Shown piece by piece: positions 34,012 to 46,238 of a stretch of DNA of 64,000 nucleotides. Source of the stretch: Parasponia andersonii (Eukaryota > Streptophyta > Magnoliopsida > Rosales > Cannabaceae); assembly GCA_002914805.1 (NCBI GenBank), contig JXTB01000031.1:1347573-1411572 (forward strand). The letters are read 5' to 3'. Position numbers and translations under genes: made by a program. Under the pieces are notes generated by a model. The model was given only the letters and a program-made list of their open reading frames with translations, did not search any database and was not told where the DNA came from. Each line of letters starts with the position of its first letter. Position 1 is the stretch's first letter.

Positions 34012-37000
34012 ATGGTCTCGAACCAAAACCAGATTCTCTGCCCTGTCGTGGATTCGGAGTTGGATTCGCTGAGGAGACAGTTCTGCTTCTCTAGCGGAGT
34101 TACATTGCAAAGGGTCGAGGGCCCCGCGGATTGGTACCTTCGGCCCTCTGCCCCCGAAGGCTTTATCATTTTGGGGAGGAGGCATCTGGAATGGCTGCGG
34201 TTTCCCCTTCCTCTTCTGATCCATCAGTTCTTCCATCTGATGGGGATCTACCCGATGCAGCTGAACGCTAACAGGGTCATGATCTTGATGGGACTCTTCA
34301 CCCTGTCAGTTCTCTATAACATACATATCGACCTGGAGGTGGTCTTTTATGCCTACAAGCTCACCCTCATCCCCAAAAAGAGCTCCTACCCCACTTTCTA
34401 CCTCTAACTGCTCCCGGGACGCTATATTTTCTGGGGCTTGCCGAGGTCGGACAAACAGTGGGACTCCCACTCTAGGCTGTATGCCGTCAAAGGGACATGG
34501 TGCTCTCCTTAGGTGAATGGGGAGCACTTCCAAGTTCCTTCATTTTTTCTACAGAGTAAGTACTAGGTCGTGATTTTTGGGTCTGCGTTCACCTCGTCCG
34601 TTATTGTTCATGATATTTTTCCTTGTACAGCCTCTGCGGAAGAAAGCAGGTTTGAGCCGCAATTATTGGCGGGGTGGCTCAAGGAGCTGCAGGGGATCAT
34701 TATCTTTGGGCCCCCTGGGGATTGCCGACACATCCAGGCCATCTTGAACTCCCAGGTGATGAATATGATGCCCAGGATGATCTCATACCTTCCATTCCCG
34801 CTGGATACCTAGGTCATCACAAAGCACTTGCGGAGCCAGCTTGACACCCCGGCTTTGAACCAGTTCCGCCGAGATGAGCAGAGTTGCATCGCCATGGTGG
34901 GTCATCAGGTTACGGCTTTAAGCCAGCTGGTAGGTCCCTACAACCTGGTAGCGCCGACTAGCCACGAGTTCGAAGAGGCCGTGAGGCTCGTGGCCGAGGA
35001 GTGCATCAGGCTCCGTAGAGAGGAAGCCGCCGCCCTCAAGAGAGTTAAGGGTGAGTTCATTTTCGCATCCTAGAGCTCTGTCGATCGGATTATGGCTGCG
35101 TTCTAATTATGTTGCTTGCTCTTTATAGGTTCTGATGCAGGCTCTTCGGCAGACCCTTCCCTAGTCAAGGGGAGTGCCACTATGCATAAGGCTTGCTCCA
35201 AGGTATCCGCTGGTCGGCGTCTTGTGGTGTCCTCAGAGGACGAAGCACCTGCGGTCCCCTTTTCTGGCGCAAGCAGACCTCCGACTCGGGAGACGATGGC
35301 CATAAAATTCGTATATGGCAAGGGGGCGCCTTCGATCCTGCCGGGGGAATCCGCTGCTCTGACCTCTTCCACTCCTAACTCTGGCTCGAAGACGAGCGCA
35401 GGGTCCGATGCTGCTTGCCTCTATGGGGAAATTGCTGAGCTCAGTGGGGGGGCTCTGAGGTTAAAATCTCGGCTGTCTTCCCCTCCCCATGTCCCAATAA
35501 AGCGGCGTCAAGAAGCCGACTCATACAAAGAGAAGGAAGGCCTGATAGGGAAGAGGGGCAGGGTTGCCCCCTCTTCCGACAGCGATGACGACGGGGCCAC
35601 GCTGACTCTCATGAGGAGGAGAAGGTCAGCGCGCGGCGGCCCGTCAGGGGGGATTGGTCAAGACAAGATCGAAAAATCACATTCAGGTGGTGCTCCAAGG
35701 GAGGTGATAACCGAAACTGCCGATGCAGCAGCAGTCGCCGTGGCGTATTCTGCTGAGGATGCACCACCCCCAGCTGTCGTCGAAGGCGCGCTCGGTGATG
35801 CCCAGCTTTCTACCGTCCCCACCACCACCGCTTCGGGAGCGTCGAAAAGAGCTATTGGAGCATGTCCGGTGGGAGGAGAGGGTGTCCTTGCGGTTGGCGG
35901 GGTGGAGTTGCATTCTTCAGACGTGGACAACACCCAAGGAGAGGGTTTAGCTGCGGAGCCCGAGCTGGAGGAGCTCTCCTTGGAGAACGTTGAGCTCGTC
36001 GCTGGCCGTAACATTGCGTAGTTTTGGCTCATCTGGCCGCCACCTCCATGTTTTTCGGCATCCTTGCTGAACACTGACCTCCCTTTCTTGTATCTTGTAG
36101 CTAGCCGCCATCCAGTCCTTCTATTCTTCTCACGTCAGGGAGCTGACCGGGAGATGAACTCCCATTCTGCACTGGCCGAGCGTAGTGAGGCCACCCTTGC
36201 CAAGTTGAGGGCTGACTTCGACTTGTATCGGAGCCTGGATGAGGCTAGGATCGGCAGTGCAGTGGCTCACACTCTGAGTGTCGAGAGGGTCAGGCGTGAG
36301 GAGCTGGTAGCAAAGTTGGCCGAGACGGAGGCCGACAGGCTCGCTCAATCCGAGGCCACCAGGCTAGCCCAAAATGAGCTCAGGGTCAAGGAGCAAGACC
36401 TGCAGAATGCAGGGGCAGAGATGGGGATGGCTTTCATCACTCACGACAGGGCTGTCAATGATGCTAAAGAGGCGAGGAAAGCTGAGGCGAAAGCCAAACT
36501 GGATGCCCATTCCCTGCAGCGCAGACTCGACCGGTCCAATAAGGTAAACTGACATCTTTGCTTGGATCACAAAAAATTGATGGGGGCTTATGCAGAGTTG
36601 TCTCGCTAGCACGGCGAAGACCTCGCCGACATTAACATTCTTTTGGTCGACTTATCACAGCGGCAAGTGGAGCTGAGGCTGGCGGCACTGAGGGATAGAC
36701 TGGCAGACGCGGAGAAACTGAAGACGAGGTACCAGAGGCAGGGGATATCCTTTCTGCAGAGAGCTATAGGTATGGCTGAGAGAACAGGTAATTCGAAGGC
36801 CACACAGAGGTGGTAACGCCAGACCAGTTTGATGAGCAGAATGGTGTCGAGAGGGACCATTATTCCGTCAAGCACTACATGCAGTAGCTAGGGGATGAGA
36901 TCAACATCGTGTACCCTACTGATGTGCTGAAGATGCTCGACGAAGAAAAAGACAGGCCCTCTACATCCGCCTCTGTTGCCAAGGAGATTGTCCTCACTTC

Positions 37001-37181
37001 CGGTCCGCTAGAGTAAGCCTCGGAGGTTCCTAGCGGTCAGCCTGATCTTGGGGCCTTAACTGGCGATGGGTTTGGCGCGGTCGTTTTGTCCAGCGATGAT
37101 TCCGACCCTCGTATGCCACCCTCAGCCAGAGCTGGTCCAAGTGCCGAAACTAGCTGCGTTCCCCTAGCTGGAGGTAATTAG
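34012..37181 (+). pseudogene. Antisense intron-bearing PF04195-like gene inside the gypsy element
   Basis: A plus-strand gene opposite to gag-pol. Exon 1 (34012-34555) encodes the PF04195-like core (WYLRPSAPEGFIILGRRHLEW, then LPGRYIFWGLP after a TAA) with in-frame stops near 34405 and 34510. A clear 75-bp intron (34556-34630; GTAAGT to TACAG) and a 78-bp intron (35051-35128; GTGAGT to TATAG) follow. Exon 3 (35129 to about 36,010) is Ser/Ala/Gly-rich and disordered. A coiled-coil exon runs from about 36,100 to 36,543. A tail is seen at about 36,830-37,181 (YPTDVLKMLDEEKDRPSTS). Composition is GC-richer than the host genes. The product's function is unknown; the broken core suggests this copy is dead. 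Confidence 0.7.
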
Positions 37182-38601
37182 GGCCTCTTGCTCTGTGAAT
37201 TTGTAAAGTTGACCCTTGTTGTAACCATCTGTTTAAATAATAGAAACCATGCTGTTAATTCAAGTTTATTCCCTTCTCACACTCTTTCTGTTGACCGCGC
37301 TTAGGGTTAGGGTCAGATATCGTATATGACGCCATTCCCTTGTCAGCAGCTCGGCCGACGTTTGGGTTTGACTTGGTCATATATGATTTCGAGTTCTTAG
37401 TGAATTCTCCTCGTACTATGATCGACAAGATTAGCTCTGGAGATCGGGATGTGAGTTTCAGCTCATCTGGTTTTGAGGATGTATAACCTCTGTTATGACT
37501 TGTCTTGGCAGAATTCGACCCACACGTGTGGCTGGACTTCTCTGACCCCAAATGGGAATGTGCCAGGAACCAGCTCCAGGGGTTGGTTGACCACTGTTTG
37601 GACCCGTCGCTGTAGAGGAAAAGGCCTGAGCTCGGCTCTCATCAGGAGCAAATAGGGCGCTACCACTCTGATATGTCCCTGCGAGTCCGTCCAAGATCTG
37701 CTTCTTATAAGTAGAGCTTCCAGGTGCGCGTCCCTGTCGACCATGCATTTTTGTATTTTAGGAAATAATAAATAGAGTTTGGTTTTAACTTCTGTCTTCG
37801 TGCCTGGTCTTGTACTGGACTACTTCCAACGGATAGGCTTTAACTCTGTTCATTCCCAGTCCATGCGTAATTAAGCCGCTCTCTGGTGAGGGTCTGCTTC
37901 CAATGGGTAGACCTTGACCCCTCTTACCTTTGTCTCGCACGCGGCTAAAATGCTCTATAGGGAGGGTCTGCTTCCAACGGGTAGATCTAGACTCCGCTCT
38001 CATTTGTCTCGCACGCGGCCAAGGTGCTCTCTACTTCCAACAGGTGGACCCTGACCCTGCTTTCCTTTAGCTTTTCGTATAGCTAAGATGCTCCTTAAGG
38101 AGGGTCTACTTCCAACGGGTAGACCCTGTCCCTGCTTTCATTTAGCTTTTCATTTGTCTAAGGCGCTCCTTAGGGAGGGTTTACTTCCAACGGATAGACC
38201 CTATCCCTGCTTTCCTTTGAGGGCAGGCCGCAAGTTTTCGTCGTGCGGTCTATCACCTTTTGCACGTCCTCACGGGTCGTGGGCGAGCGACGTGATCCCT
38301 GTAGTTCAATTCTTGATGGGGCCAACTGGCAAGTTTTTTGGTTGCGCGGCTCTTTTCTCTTCGTACGTTTTCTCAGGCCATCGATAAGCATTTTATTGCA
38401 CGATGTGATTCCAATAGTACGATCGTTTTCGAGGTCTGCTGGCAAGTTTTTGGTTGCGCAGCTCTTTCCTCTTCGTAAGTTTTCTCGGGCCATCGGCTAG
38501 CATTTGATTGCACGATGTGATTCCCACAGTACAATCATTTTCGAGATCTGCTGGCAAGTTTTTGGTTGCACAACTCTTTCCTCTTCGTACATTTTCTCGG
38601 G
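36859..38601. repeat. Copy 1 of an exact 1,743-bp duplication
   Basis: Every landmark, including open frames at 37255-37551 and 37458-37748, recurs 1,744 bp downstream. The copies are separated only by the N at 38,602. An assembly overlap that was not merged is the simplest reading. Confidence 0.9.
37800..38230. repeat. Tandem array, about 75-bp unit
   Basis: CTTCCAACGGGTAGA-type sequence recurs at 37823, 37897, 37971, 38034, 38109 and 38184, giving a period of 74-75 bp with one shorter unit. The same array appears at +1,744 because of the duplication. Confidence 0.85.
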
Positions 38602-38602
38602 N

Positions 38603-40345
38603 ATTATTCCGTCAAGCACTACATGCAGTAGCTAGGGGATGAGATCAACATCGTGTACCCTACTGATGTGCTGAAGATGCTCGACGAAGAAAAAGACAGG
38701 CCCTCTACATCCGCCTCTGTTGCCAAGGAGATTGTCCTCACTTCCGGTCCGCTAGAGTAAGCCTCGGAGGTTCCTAGCGGTCAGCCTGATCTTGGGGCCT
38801 TAACTGGCGATGGGTTTGGCGCGGTCGTTTTGTCCAGCGATGATTCCGACCCTCGTATGCCACCCTCAGCCAGAGCTGGTCCAAGTGCCGAAACTAGCTG
38901 CGTTCCCCTAGCTGGAGGTAATTAGGGCCTCTTGCTCTGTGAATTTGTAAAGTTGACCCTTGTTGTAACCATCTGTTTAAATAATAGAAACCATGCTGTT
39001 AATTCAAGTTTATTCCCTTCTCACACTCTTTCTGTTGACCGCGCTTAGGGTTAGGGTCAGATATCGTATATGACGCCATTCCCTTGTCAGCAGCTCGGCC
39101 GACGTTTGGGTTTGACTTGGTCATATATGATTTCGAGTTCTTAGTGAATTCTCCTCGTACTATGATCGACAAGATTAGCTCTGGAGATCGGGATGTGAGT
39201 TTCAGCTCATCTGGTTTTGAGGATGTATAACCTCTGTTATGACTTGTCTTGGCAGAATTCGACCCACACGTGTGGCTGGACTTCTCTGACCCCAAATGGG
39301 AATGTGCCAGGAACCAGCTCCAGGGGTTGGTTGACCACTGTTTGGACCCGTCGCTGTAGAGGAAAAGGCCTGAGCTCGGCTCTCATCAGGAGCAAATAGG
39401 GCGCTACCACTCTGATATGTCCCTGCGAGTCCGTCCAAGATCTGCTTCTTATAAGTAGAGCTTCCAGGTGCGCGTCCCTGTCGACCATGCATTTTTGTAT
39501 TTTAGGAAATAATAAATAGAGTTTGGTTTTAACTTCTGTCTTCGTGCCTGGTCTTGTACTGGACTACTTCCAACGGATAGGCTTTAACTCTGTTCATTCC
39601 CAGTCCATGCGTAATTAAGCCGCTCTCTGGTGAGGGTCTGCTTCCAATGGGTAGACCTTGACCCCTCTTACCTTTGTCTCGCACGCGGCTAAAATGCTCT
39701 ATAGGGAGGGTCTGCTTCCAACGGGTAGATCTAGACTCCGCTCTCATTTGTCTCGCACGCGGCCAAGGTGCTCTCTACTTCCAACAGGTGGACCCTGACC
39801 CTGCTTTCCTTTAGCTTTTCGTATAGCTAAGATGCTCCTTAAGGAGGGTCTACTTCCAACGGGTAGACCCTGTCCCTGCTTTCATTTAGCTTTTCATTTG
39901 TCTAAGGCGCTCCTTAGGGAGGGTTTACTTCCAACGGATAGACCCTATCCCTGCTTTCCTTTGAGGGCAGGCCGCAAGTTTTCGTCGTGCGGTCTATCAC
40001 CTTTTGCACGTCCTCACGGGTCGTGGGCGAGCGACGTGATCCCTGTAGTTCAATTCTTGATGGGGCCAACTGGCAAGTTTTTTGGTTGCGCGGCTCTTTT
40101 CTCTTCGTACGTTTTCTCAGGCCATCGATAAGCATTTTATTGCACGATGTGATTCCAATAGTACGATCGTTTTCGAGGTCTGCTGGCAAGTTTTTGGTTG
40201 CGCAGCTCTTTCCTCTTCGTAAGTTTTCTCGGGCCATCGGCTAGCATTTGATTGCACGATGTGATTCCCACAGTACAATCATTTTCGAGATCTGCTGGCA
40301 AGTTTTTGGTTGCACAACTCTTTCCTCTTCGTACATTTTCTCGGG
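38603..40345. repeat. Copy 2 of the exact 1,743-bp duplication
   Basis: Starts ATTATTCCGTCAAGCAC right after the N, as at 36,859, and ends at TCTCGGG, the sequence that stands directly before the N. No mismatch was found at the positions compared. Confidence 0.9.
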
Positions 40346-40530
40346 CTATTGGTTAACATTTTATTGCACGATGTGATTCCCATAGTGCGATCGTTTTCGA
40401 GGTTTGCTGGCAAGTTTTTGGTTGCGCAACTCTTCCCTCTTCGTACGTTTTCTCGGGCCATCGGCAAATATTTTATTGCACGATGTGATTCCCATAGTAC
40501 GATTTTTGATTGCGCGAATAGTGCGTGGGG
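40034..40530. repeat. Tandem array, 112-bp unit
   Basis: TTTTTGGTTGCGCAGCTCTT-type sequence recurs with exact 112-bp spacing (40085, 40197, 40309, 40421) and a decayed fifth unit near 40,508. Units also contain TGCACGATGTGATTCC and GTACGATCGTTTTCGAGG. Copy 1 shows the same at 38341, 38453 and 38565 up to the N. Confidence 0.85.
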
Positions 40531-40666
40531 TCTGCCACTGTGGGTAGACCTTTTTCCATAACAATCCAAAGGATAAATCCGTGTGGCAGAAAACTTGACC
40601 TGTTTTGGAATTAAGCTTTTTAATAATATAAGCATTCACATGGGTCTTACAACATTTACATGTGTC

Positions 40667-41854
40667 TCACACGTGATACTTTTTCAAGTGCTGAGCGTTC
40701 CATGTGTTCGGTAGGCTCTTCCCGGTTTTGAGTTCTTTGAGGACATACGCACCATTGTTAAGTGCTTTGATCACCTCATAGGGTCCAACCCAATTGGAGT
40801 CTAGCTTCGAGGAATTTCCTATTCTGACCTTCAAGACCCAATCCCTGCCATTAAATCGACGAGCGCTAAACTTCTTTGCGTAGTAGGACCTAGCCTGCTA
40901 GTGGTATGGGGCCATGTTTCTCGTTTCTTCCAAGAGGTCTGTGATGTGGCTCAGCTGCTGCTCGTTCAATGGGGCATCTCTTACCACTTTGGAGCAAAGG
41001 GTCGGGAGGCCAATCTCGGTCGGGATCACAGCCTCTGACCCGTAGACCATGGCGAATGGCGTTCTTCCTATCGACCTCTGCTTCGTGGTTCAATGGGCCC
41101 ACACAACGGCCGGTAGCTCTTCTAACTACCTACCTTTAGCCTCTTGCAAGTTCTTTCTGATATTTCTAAATATGGCCTTGTTCGTTGCCTCTGCTTGTCC
41201 ATTTCCCTGAGGGTAGTTTATGGATGAGAAGCTGAGCCTTATATCATACAGCTCACACAGTTTATTAAGCTTAGTATTCTGGAATTGTGTGCTATGATCA
41301 GCATGTATCTCTTTCGGAATCCTGTATCGACAAATTATGTTTTTCTAAATGAAGTTAATTGTGTCTGCCTTACTAACGGTCCCGTAGGCTTCAGTCTTTA
41401 CCCATTTGGTGAAATAATCTGTGGCTAGCAAGATGTACCTTCTTCCCTTTGGACTTCTAGGGAGCTCTCCGACGATGTCCAGGCCCCATTTGGCAAACGG
41501 CCAAGGAGTTATGTTCGAATGGAGTTCCTCCGCGGGTTGGCATTTCATGGGGGCGAACCTCTGGCACTTATCACATTTCTTGACAAATCGGGCCGCCTCG
41601 GTCATCATGTATGGCCAGAAGTATCCAGTCGTCAGAGCCTTGTGGGCGAGGCTATGTTCGCCAAAGTGGTTGCCGTATGCTCCCTCGTAGATTTCCTCCA
41701 TCAGTTTCTGCGCTTCGATGGGGCCTACACACCGCAACATCGGTTCCATTGTCGATCTCCTATATAGTCGCTCCCCCACCATCAAGTATCTGGCAGCCTT
41801 CAGTCTGATCGACGTTGCTTCTTGGGGGTCCGCGGGTAGGTTTCCCAATGCCAA
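40667..41854 (-). pseudogene. gypsy integrase
   Basis: The zinc-binding HHCC region (GNHFGEHSLAHKALTTGYFW, then CDKCQRFAP) lies at 41,700-41,540. The catalytic core begins KWGLDIVGELPRSPKGRRYI at about 41,500-41,440 and continues past a stop near 41,345. The C-terminal tail ends TWNAQHLKKYHV with the stop at 40667-40669. In-frame stops and frame breaks make it non-functional. Confidence 0.88.
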
Positions 41855-42763
41855 ATACTAGGGATGAGTTTCATCCATCCTTCGTATGCAGAGCCAGTTG
41901 CAAATACATGGCGTGCAGGGGTCTCTGAAGGGTCCTTCATGTTCTCGCCTTCTAGGAGAATCTCTGTGTGTCCGATCATTCCCCCGATCGACGCGCTCTT
42001 AGCTAGCTCGTCGGTCTTCTGGTTCATCTTCCTGGGAATTTGTTCGATATTGAAACTGCTAAAACGGGCTTTCGCCCCCATTATCTTGGAGAAGTACTTG
42101 TGTAATCTCGGTTCTTTTACTTCAAAGTCTCTCCTAACCTGACCCATGATCAACTGCGAGTCAGTCTTTACTACGATGCTCTCCACTTTAAAGTGCAGAG
42201 CTAGTTCAAGGCCTTGCAGCAGTGCCTCGTACTCCGCCTCGTTATTCATTGCCTGGAAACTGAGCCTCAAAGCCTTCTCTACTCTGAGTCTTGTTGGGGT
42301 CTGCAGGACTATCTCGATACCTGACCCCGAGACATTCATAGATCTGTCAGTATAGAGGGTCCAGGCTGGAGGGAGGCGAGGCTGAGACATCTGAAGTGGG
42401 TCGTGCAGCTCGCCGAAGGATTTGATTTCCACCAGGAAATCCGCCATGACTTGCCCTTTCTTCGCCACTTGAGGCTGATACTCGATGTCGTATATCTCCA
42501 GTTCGATGGCCCACTTGGTTAGTCGTCCCGATAGGTTCGGTTTGGCCAAGATTTGCCGGTTGGGAAAATATGTATACGGTGACCGAGTGTGCCTCAAAGT
42601 ATTGCCTGAGTCTCTTCTTAGCGTTGACCAGAGTGAGGACCAGTTTCTCTGCCATACTATATCGCGTCTCGGCATCCAGGAGCATGCGGCTTGTATAAAA
42701 TACCAGTTTCTGCTTGCTGTTTCCCTCGACGAATAATACGGCGTTGATCGCTACTTCGGACAC
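41800..42763 (-). pseudogene. gypsy dual RNase H region
   Basis: The first RNase H (YTSRMLLDAETRYSMAEKLV, about 42,700-42,560) is frameshifted near 42,560. A second domain follows at about 42,365-41,980, starting TLYTDRSMNVSGSGIEIVL with NNEAEYEALLQGLELAL and VVKTDSQLIMGQ; the D, E and D positions of an RNase H active site can be picked out. Tandem RNase H domains are known from the plant Tat lineage. Confidence 0.82.
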
Positions 42764-43040
42764 TGCTAAATAAGCGTATAGGCGCTCCCCTTCTGCTAGG
42801 GAAGCCAGGATAGGCGGATGACTTAAGTACAGCTTGAGATCTGTCAGTGCCTTGTCCTGCTCCTCCCCCCAGGCGACAGTGGAGCTTCTTTTTAGGCACT
42901 AGAAGAAAGGATTGCATCGGCCAGACATCTTGGAGATGAACTGGCTGAGAGCGGCTATCTTCCCGGCTAGGCACTGGACCTGCCGAATAGTCGAGGGTTT
43001 CTGCACATCTGCGATTGAGGGTAACTGGGTCAGGTTGGCC

Positions 43041-43909
43041 TCAATACCCCTTCTGCTCACGATGTGCCCCAGGAACTGGCCAAAGGACACCCCAAACGCC
43101 CATTTCTTGGGGGTTCAGACGCATCTGATATTGCCTCAAAATCTGGAAACATTCCTCTAGATGTCCCAGATGGTCCGAAGCTTCTCTGCACTTTACGACC
43201 ATATCGTCGATGTAGACTTCCATAGTCTTCCCTAGCAGCCTGACGAACATTTTGTTCATGAGCCTCTGGTAGGTTGCCCCCACATTCTTCAAACCAAATG
43301 GCATGCATCTGTAATAGTACAGACCTCGCTTCGTAATAAATACCGTGTGGATCTGGTCTTCCTCGTACATGGGGATCTGGTTGTATTCAGAGTAGGCATC
43401 CAGGAAGCTCATCCTGTTGAATCCCGCCATTGCATCTACCATTTGGTCGATCCTTGGCAGGGGGAAGCTATCCTTCGAGCAGACCTTATTTAGGTTGGTG
43501 AAGTCTATGCAAGTGCGATCGTCGCCGTTTTTCTTCTTCCCCACCACCGGGTTGGAAACCCAGCACAGGTATACGCATTCCATGATTAGGCTGTGCTCCA
43601 GTAGTGTTTCTACCTCCTTGTTGATCGCCCTGTTTTTCTCTGGTGCAAACCTTTAGGGTCTCAGCCTGACTGAAGGGGGTTCAGCCGGTGGCAGGTGTGC
43701 GCAGGGTCTATCCCGGGCATGTCATCGTGGGACCACGCGAAGACGTCTTCGTTCTGCCTTAGGAACCCCAACATCTCGTTCTTTTCCTCCTCGGGCAACA
43801 GGGCCCTGATTAAGACTACCTTCACCGGTTCTGCCTCTTTCAAAGGGACTGCTACCAGCTCCTCGATCGTAGATTCTGGCCCGTCAGACTCCTTTTCGAT
43901 CCGCTTCAT
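43041..43909 (-). pseudogene. gypsy reverse transcriptase
   Basis: The region reads DRTCIDFTNLNKVCSKDSFP, then RCMPFGLKNVGATYQRLMN, and the catalytic YIDD box at 43203-43214 on minus. The upstream part (43909-43661) is the linker between protease and RT with WSHDDMPGID. Stop codons separate the pieces. Confidence 0.9.
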
Positions 43910-44065
43910 GTTTGCTGGCAGGCAGTCCTTTGATTGCTATCTGTCCCCCATCGAGATGCTCGCATCGGCTCCCCTCAGAGCGGTTGAAAAATATTTCCTT
44001 GTGGAGGCCTGGTCTCCCTTGATGTCTATCGTATAGGTACCATCCCTTGATAGACATCTTAAGAC

Positions 44066-44584
44066 CTAGTGGAGGATGGAGGCGACCCCATGCATGGCGT
44101 GGATCCATCCTCTCCATATGACGACGTTGAAGGAGGACTGATAGTTGATGACGACGAAGTCCACGTCCAAGCATCTCTCCACAGTACAGACCTTCAGGGT
44201 CACGACGCCCAAGGGGCTAACCTTTGTACTGTCGAAAGCGAACAGCGGTTGACAGGTCGGCCTGAGTGCGTTTCGATTCAGGCCCATGCTCTTGAACGTA
44301 CTGAGGATCAGGACATTGACCCTGCTCCCACCATCGATCAAGATCCTTCCGACCAACGCGGAGTCGATTTGCAGCTTAATCACCAAGGGGTCGTCATGAG
44401 GCAGGCGCACCGTGGTCAAATCTTGCTGGGTGAAAGCAATAGGGGCGGCAGAGGTGTAGTTTTCTCCCATCATCAAATGATTGACGGAATGATCCATCCC
44501 CCTCAGGCGCTTCACCCTTTTTTCGGTCTTTTTGAGGCATTTTTCCTTCTCCTCCCGACCCTGGGTCGGCTCTGGTCTGCCCAC
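44066..44584 (-). pseudogene. gypsy aspartic protease
   Basis: The motif ILIDGGSRVNVL, a DGG variant of the usual DTG/DSG active-site triad as often seen in Tat-type elements, is followed by a hydrophobic stretch (VTLKVCTVERCLDVDFVV). It precedes RT in the same element. The frame is open over this domain only. Confidence 0.8.
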
Positions 44585-44759
44585 GATGGACGGGACTATC
44601 CTTAGGGCCTGCTCTCCTGATCCGGAGGCCTAGGTCTGCTTGCCTTTTTCGGGCCTGGTGGCGTCTTCCTGTGGCTGGATTCTGCTAGTCTTCATGTACT
44701 GCTTCAACTTGTCGGCATGGATCACCATCATAACCTGCGCGTAAAGGCTGCGGCAGTTG

Positions 44760-46135
44760 ATGGTGTCATGCCCGTGATCCTTGTGAAATTAGCAGTACCT
44801 GTTCCTGTTTTTCATGTGCTTAGGAACGCCGGACTTGGGCGGGTCTTTGAAAATGCCCCTGTCCCTGTTTTGGAGGTAGATCACGTCGATCAGCGTGTTG
44901 AGCTCGTATTTTGACAGTGGGTCATGAGACGCCTTCCTCCTCTTGCCGCCTTCTTGACTGTCTTGAGTGGGGGCTTCCTGTTTCGGAGTCGGCCCTTAGT
45001 CTAGTGCAAGCCTCTTACCCCTTGCGGGGCCGGGGTTTGCGCCGGCACTGTTGTTATCGCGGCGGAGGCCTTGGGCACTTTCTGGCGGCTTTCTAGCACC
45101 CTGAATACCCATTCCGACTTTGCCTAGACGTTTGTCATATCATACGGAAGGTTCAAAAGCAGATGGTCCGATAGCATCAATCTTAGTAGCAGGCCCTTGA
45201 CGAATGAGCCTGCGACTTAGACCGAGTTGGTGTTGTGCACTAGGGACATCACCTCTAGGAAACGCAGGAGGTATTCTCTCGGAGACTCATTTGTGGTTTG
45301 TTCCAACCGGTCAAGGTCTCGCATGGTTTTCTACTGCCTCTGGGAACCTGCGTACTGCTTTAAGAAAATTTTATAGAAATCTTCGAACCCGTTTATGGAT
45401 TTCTCTGGGAGCTTTTTGAACCATAATAAGGTCGGTCCTGCCAGGGTTATAGAGAAGACTTTGCAGGTCAAAGCCTCGTCCCTGGTTTCTAAGGCCATCT
45501 TCTGCTGAAAGTGGTATATATGATCGAAGGGGTCGGTTTTCCCCTCGAACGGCCTGAAGGTCGGGGTTGTGAAGTCTCTCAACTTGGGCTCCATCTGGAT
45601 CCAGTCAGCGAAGGCCGTTCGGTTGATCCTTTGCATAGTTTGCTCTGCCAGATTATCGGGGGTTTGGCTGTGATGGGCCCCGAGCCTCTTACTCAGCTCT
45701 GCCATCATTTCTTGCTTTCAGTTGGGAAGCACACCTTCAGGGCTTTCTTGGTGTCTTCTGTCCACTGCCGCTCCAGCTTGGAAAGGCCTCGTCTGGCTTT
45801 GTCGCTTCCCCTGCATCCGCGATCTGGATGGGGCGGGAACTTCCCTCGGCGGTTGGCCCCTAGACTCTTGTTGAACCTCTTCGTCAAAGTCTTCCTTTCG
45901 TTTGCTCCTGGCTTCGCTTGCCAGCAGCCCTTCGAGGCGGGATTTATCTCTGCGCACTTCTACGACTTCATCTTTTAAACCCAACACGGCCTCGTGGGCA
46001 ATCTCTGCTTTCCGGTTTGCTTCTGCCAGGGCGGTGAGCACCTGGTCCAGCTTTTGCTCTAGACCCAGTTTTGCTTCCCGGGAGCTTCCTTCGGCGTCGG
46101 GACGTGTGCTCCTGGTTGTCACTCTTGAGGGTGCC
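44760..46135 (-). pseudogene. gypsy gag
   Basis: The frame from the ATG at 46135 (MAPSRVTTRS) is interrupted by one in-frame TGA at 45718-45720. It then resumes with a gag-type domain (TPTFRPFEGKTDPFDHIYHF, then FKKLPEKSINGFEDFYKIFL) to a stop near 45,331. A zinc-finger-like FHKDHGHDTINC stretch appears near 44,800. A central part rich in Lys, Glu and Arg is probably a coiled coil. Confidence 0.82.
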
Positions 46136-46220
46136 ATCTTCTGATGTTGTATGGCCTTTTTGTTCGGGGAGAGTGTAATCGTGAGACTCCTACTCTTTCT
46201 CTCGCACTCAAAAGACTTTC

Positions 46221-46238
46221 CTACAGACGACGCCAAAC
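46221..46238 (-). other. Primer-binding-site-like sequence
   Basis: On minus, directly inside the 5' LTR, the sequence is GTTTGGCGTCGTCTGTAG. It resembles the TGGCGCCGTCTGTGG-type sites found in many plant gypsy elements. The priming tRNA is not assigned. Confidence 0.55.

Noticed and set aside
35658..36074. 138-aa minus-strand frame
   Set aside because: It is a shadow of the Ser/Ala-rich exon of the plus-strand antisense gene.
37820..40530. CRISPR-like direct repeats
   Set aside because: The units are contiguous 75-bp and 112-bp tandem repeats without spacers, in a plant retrotransposon.
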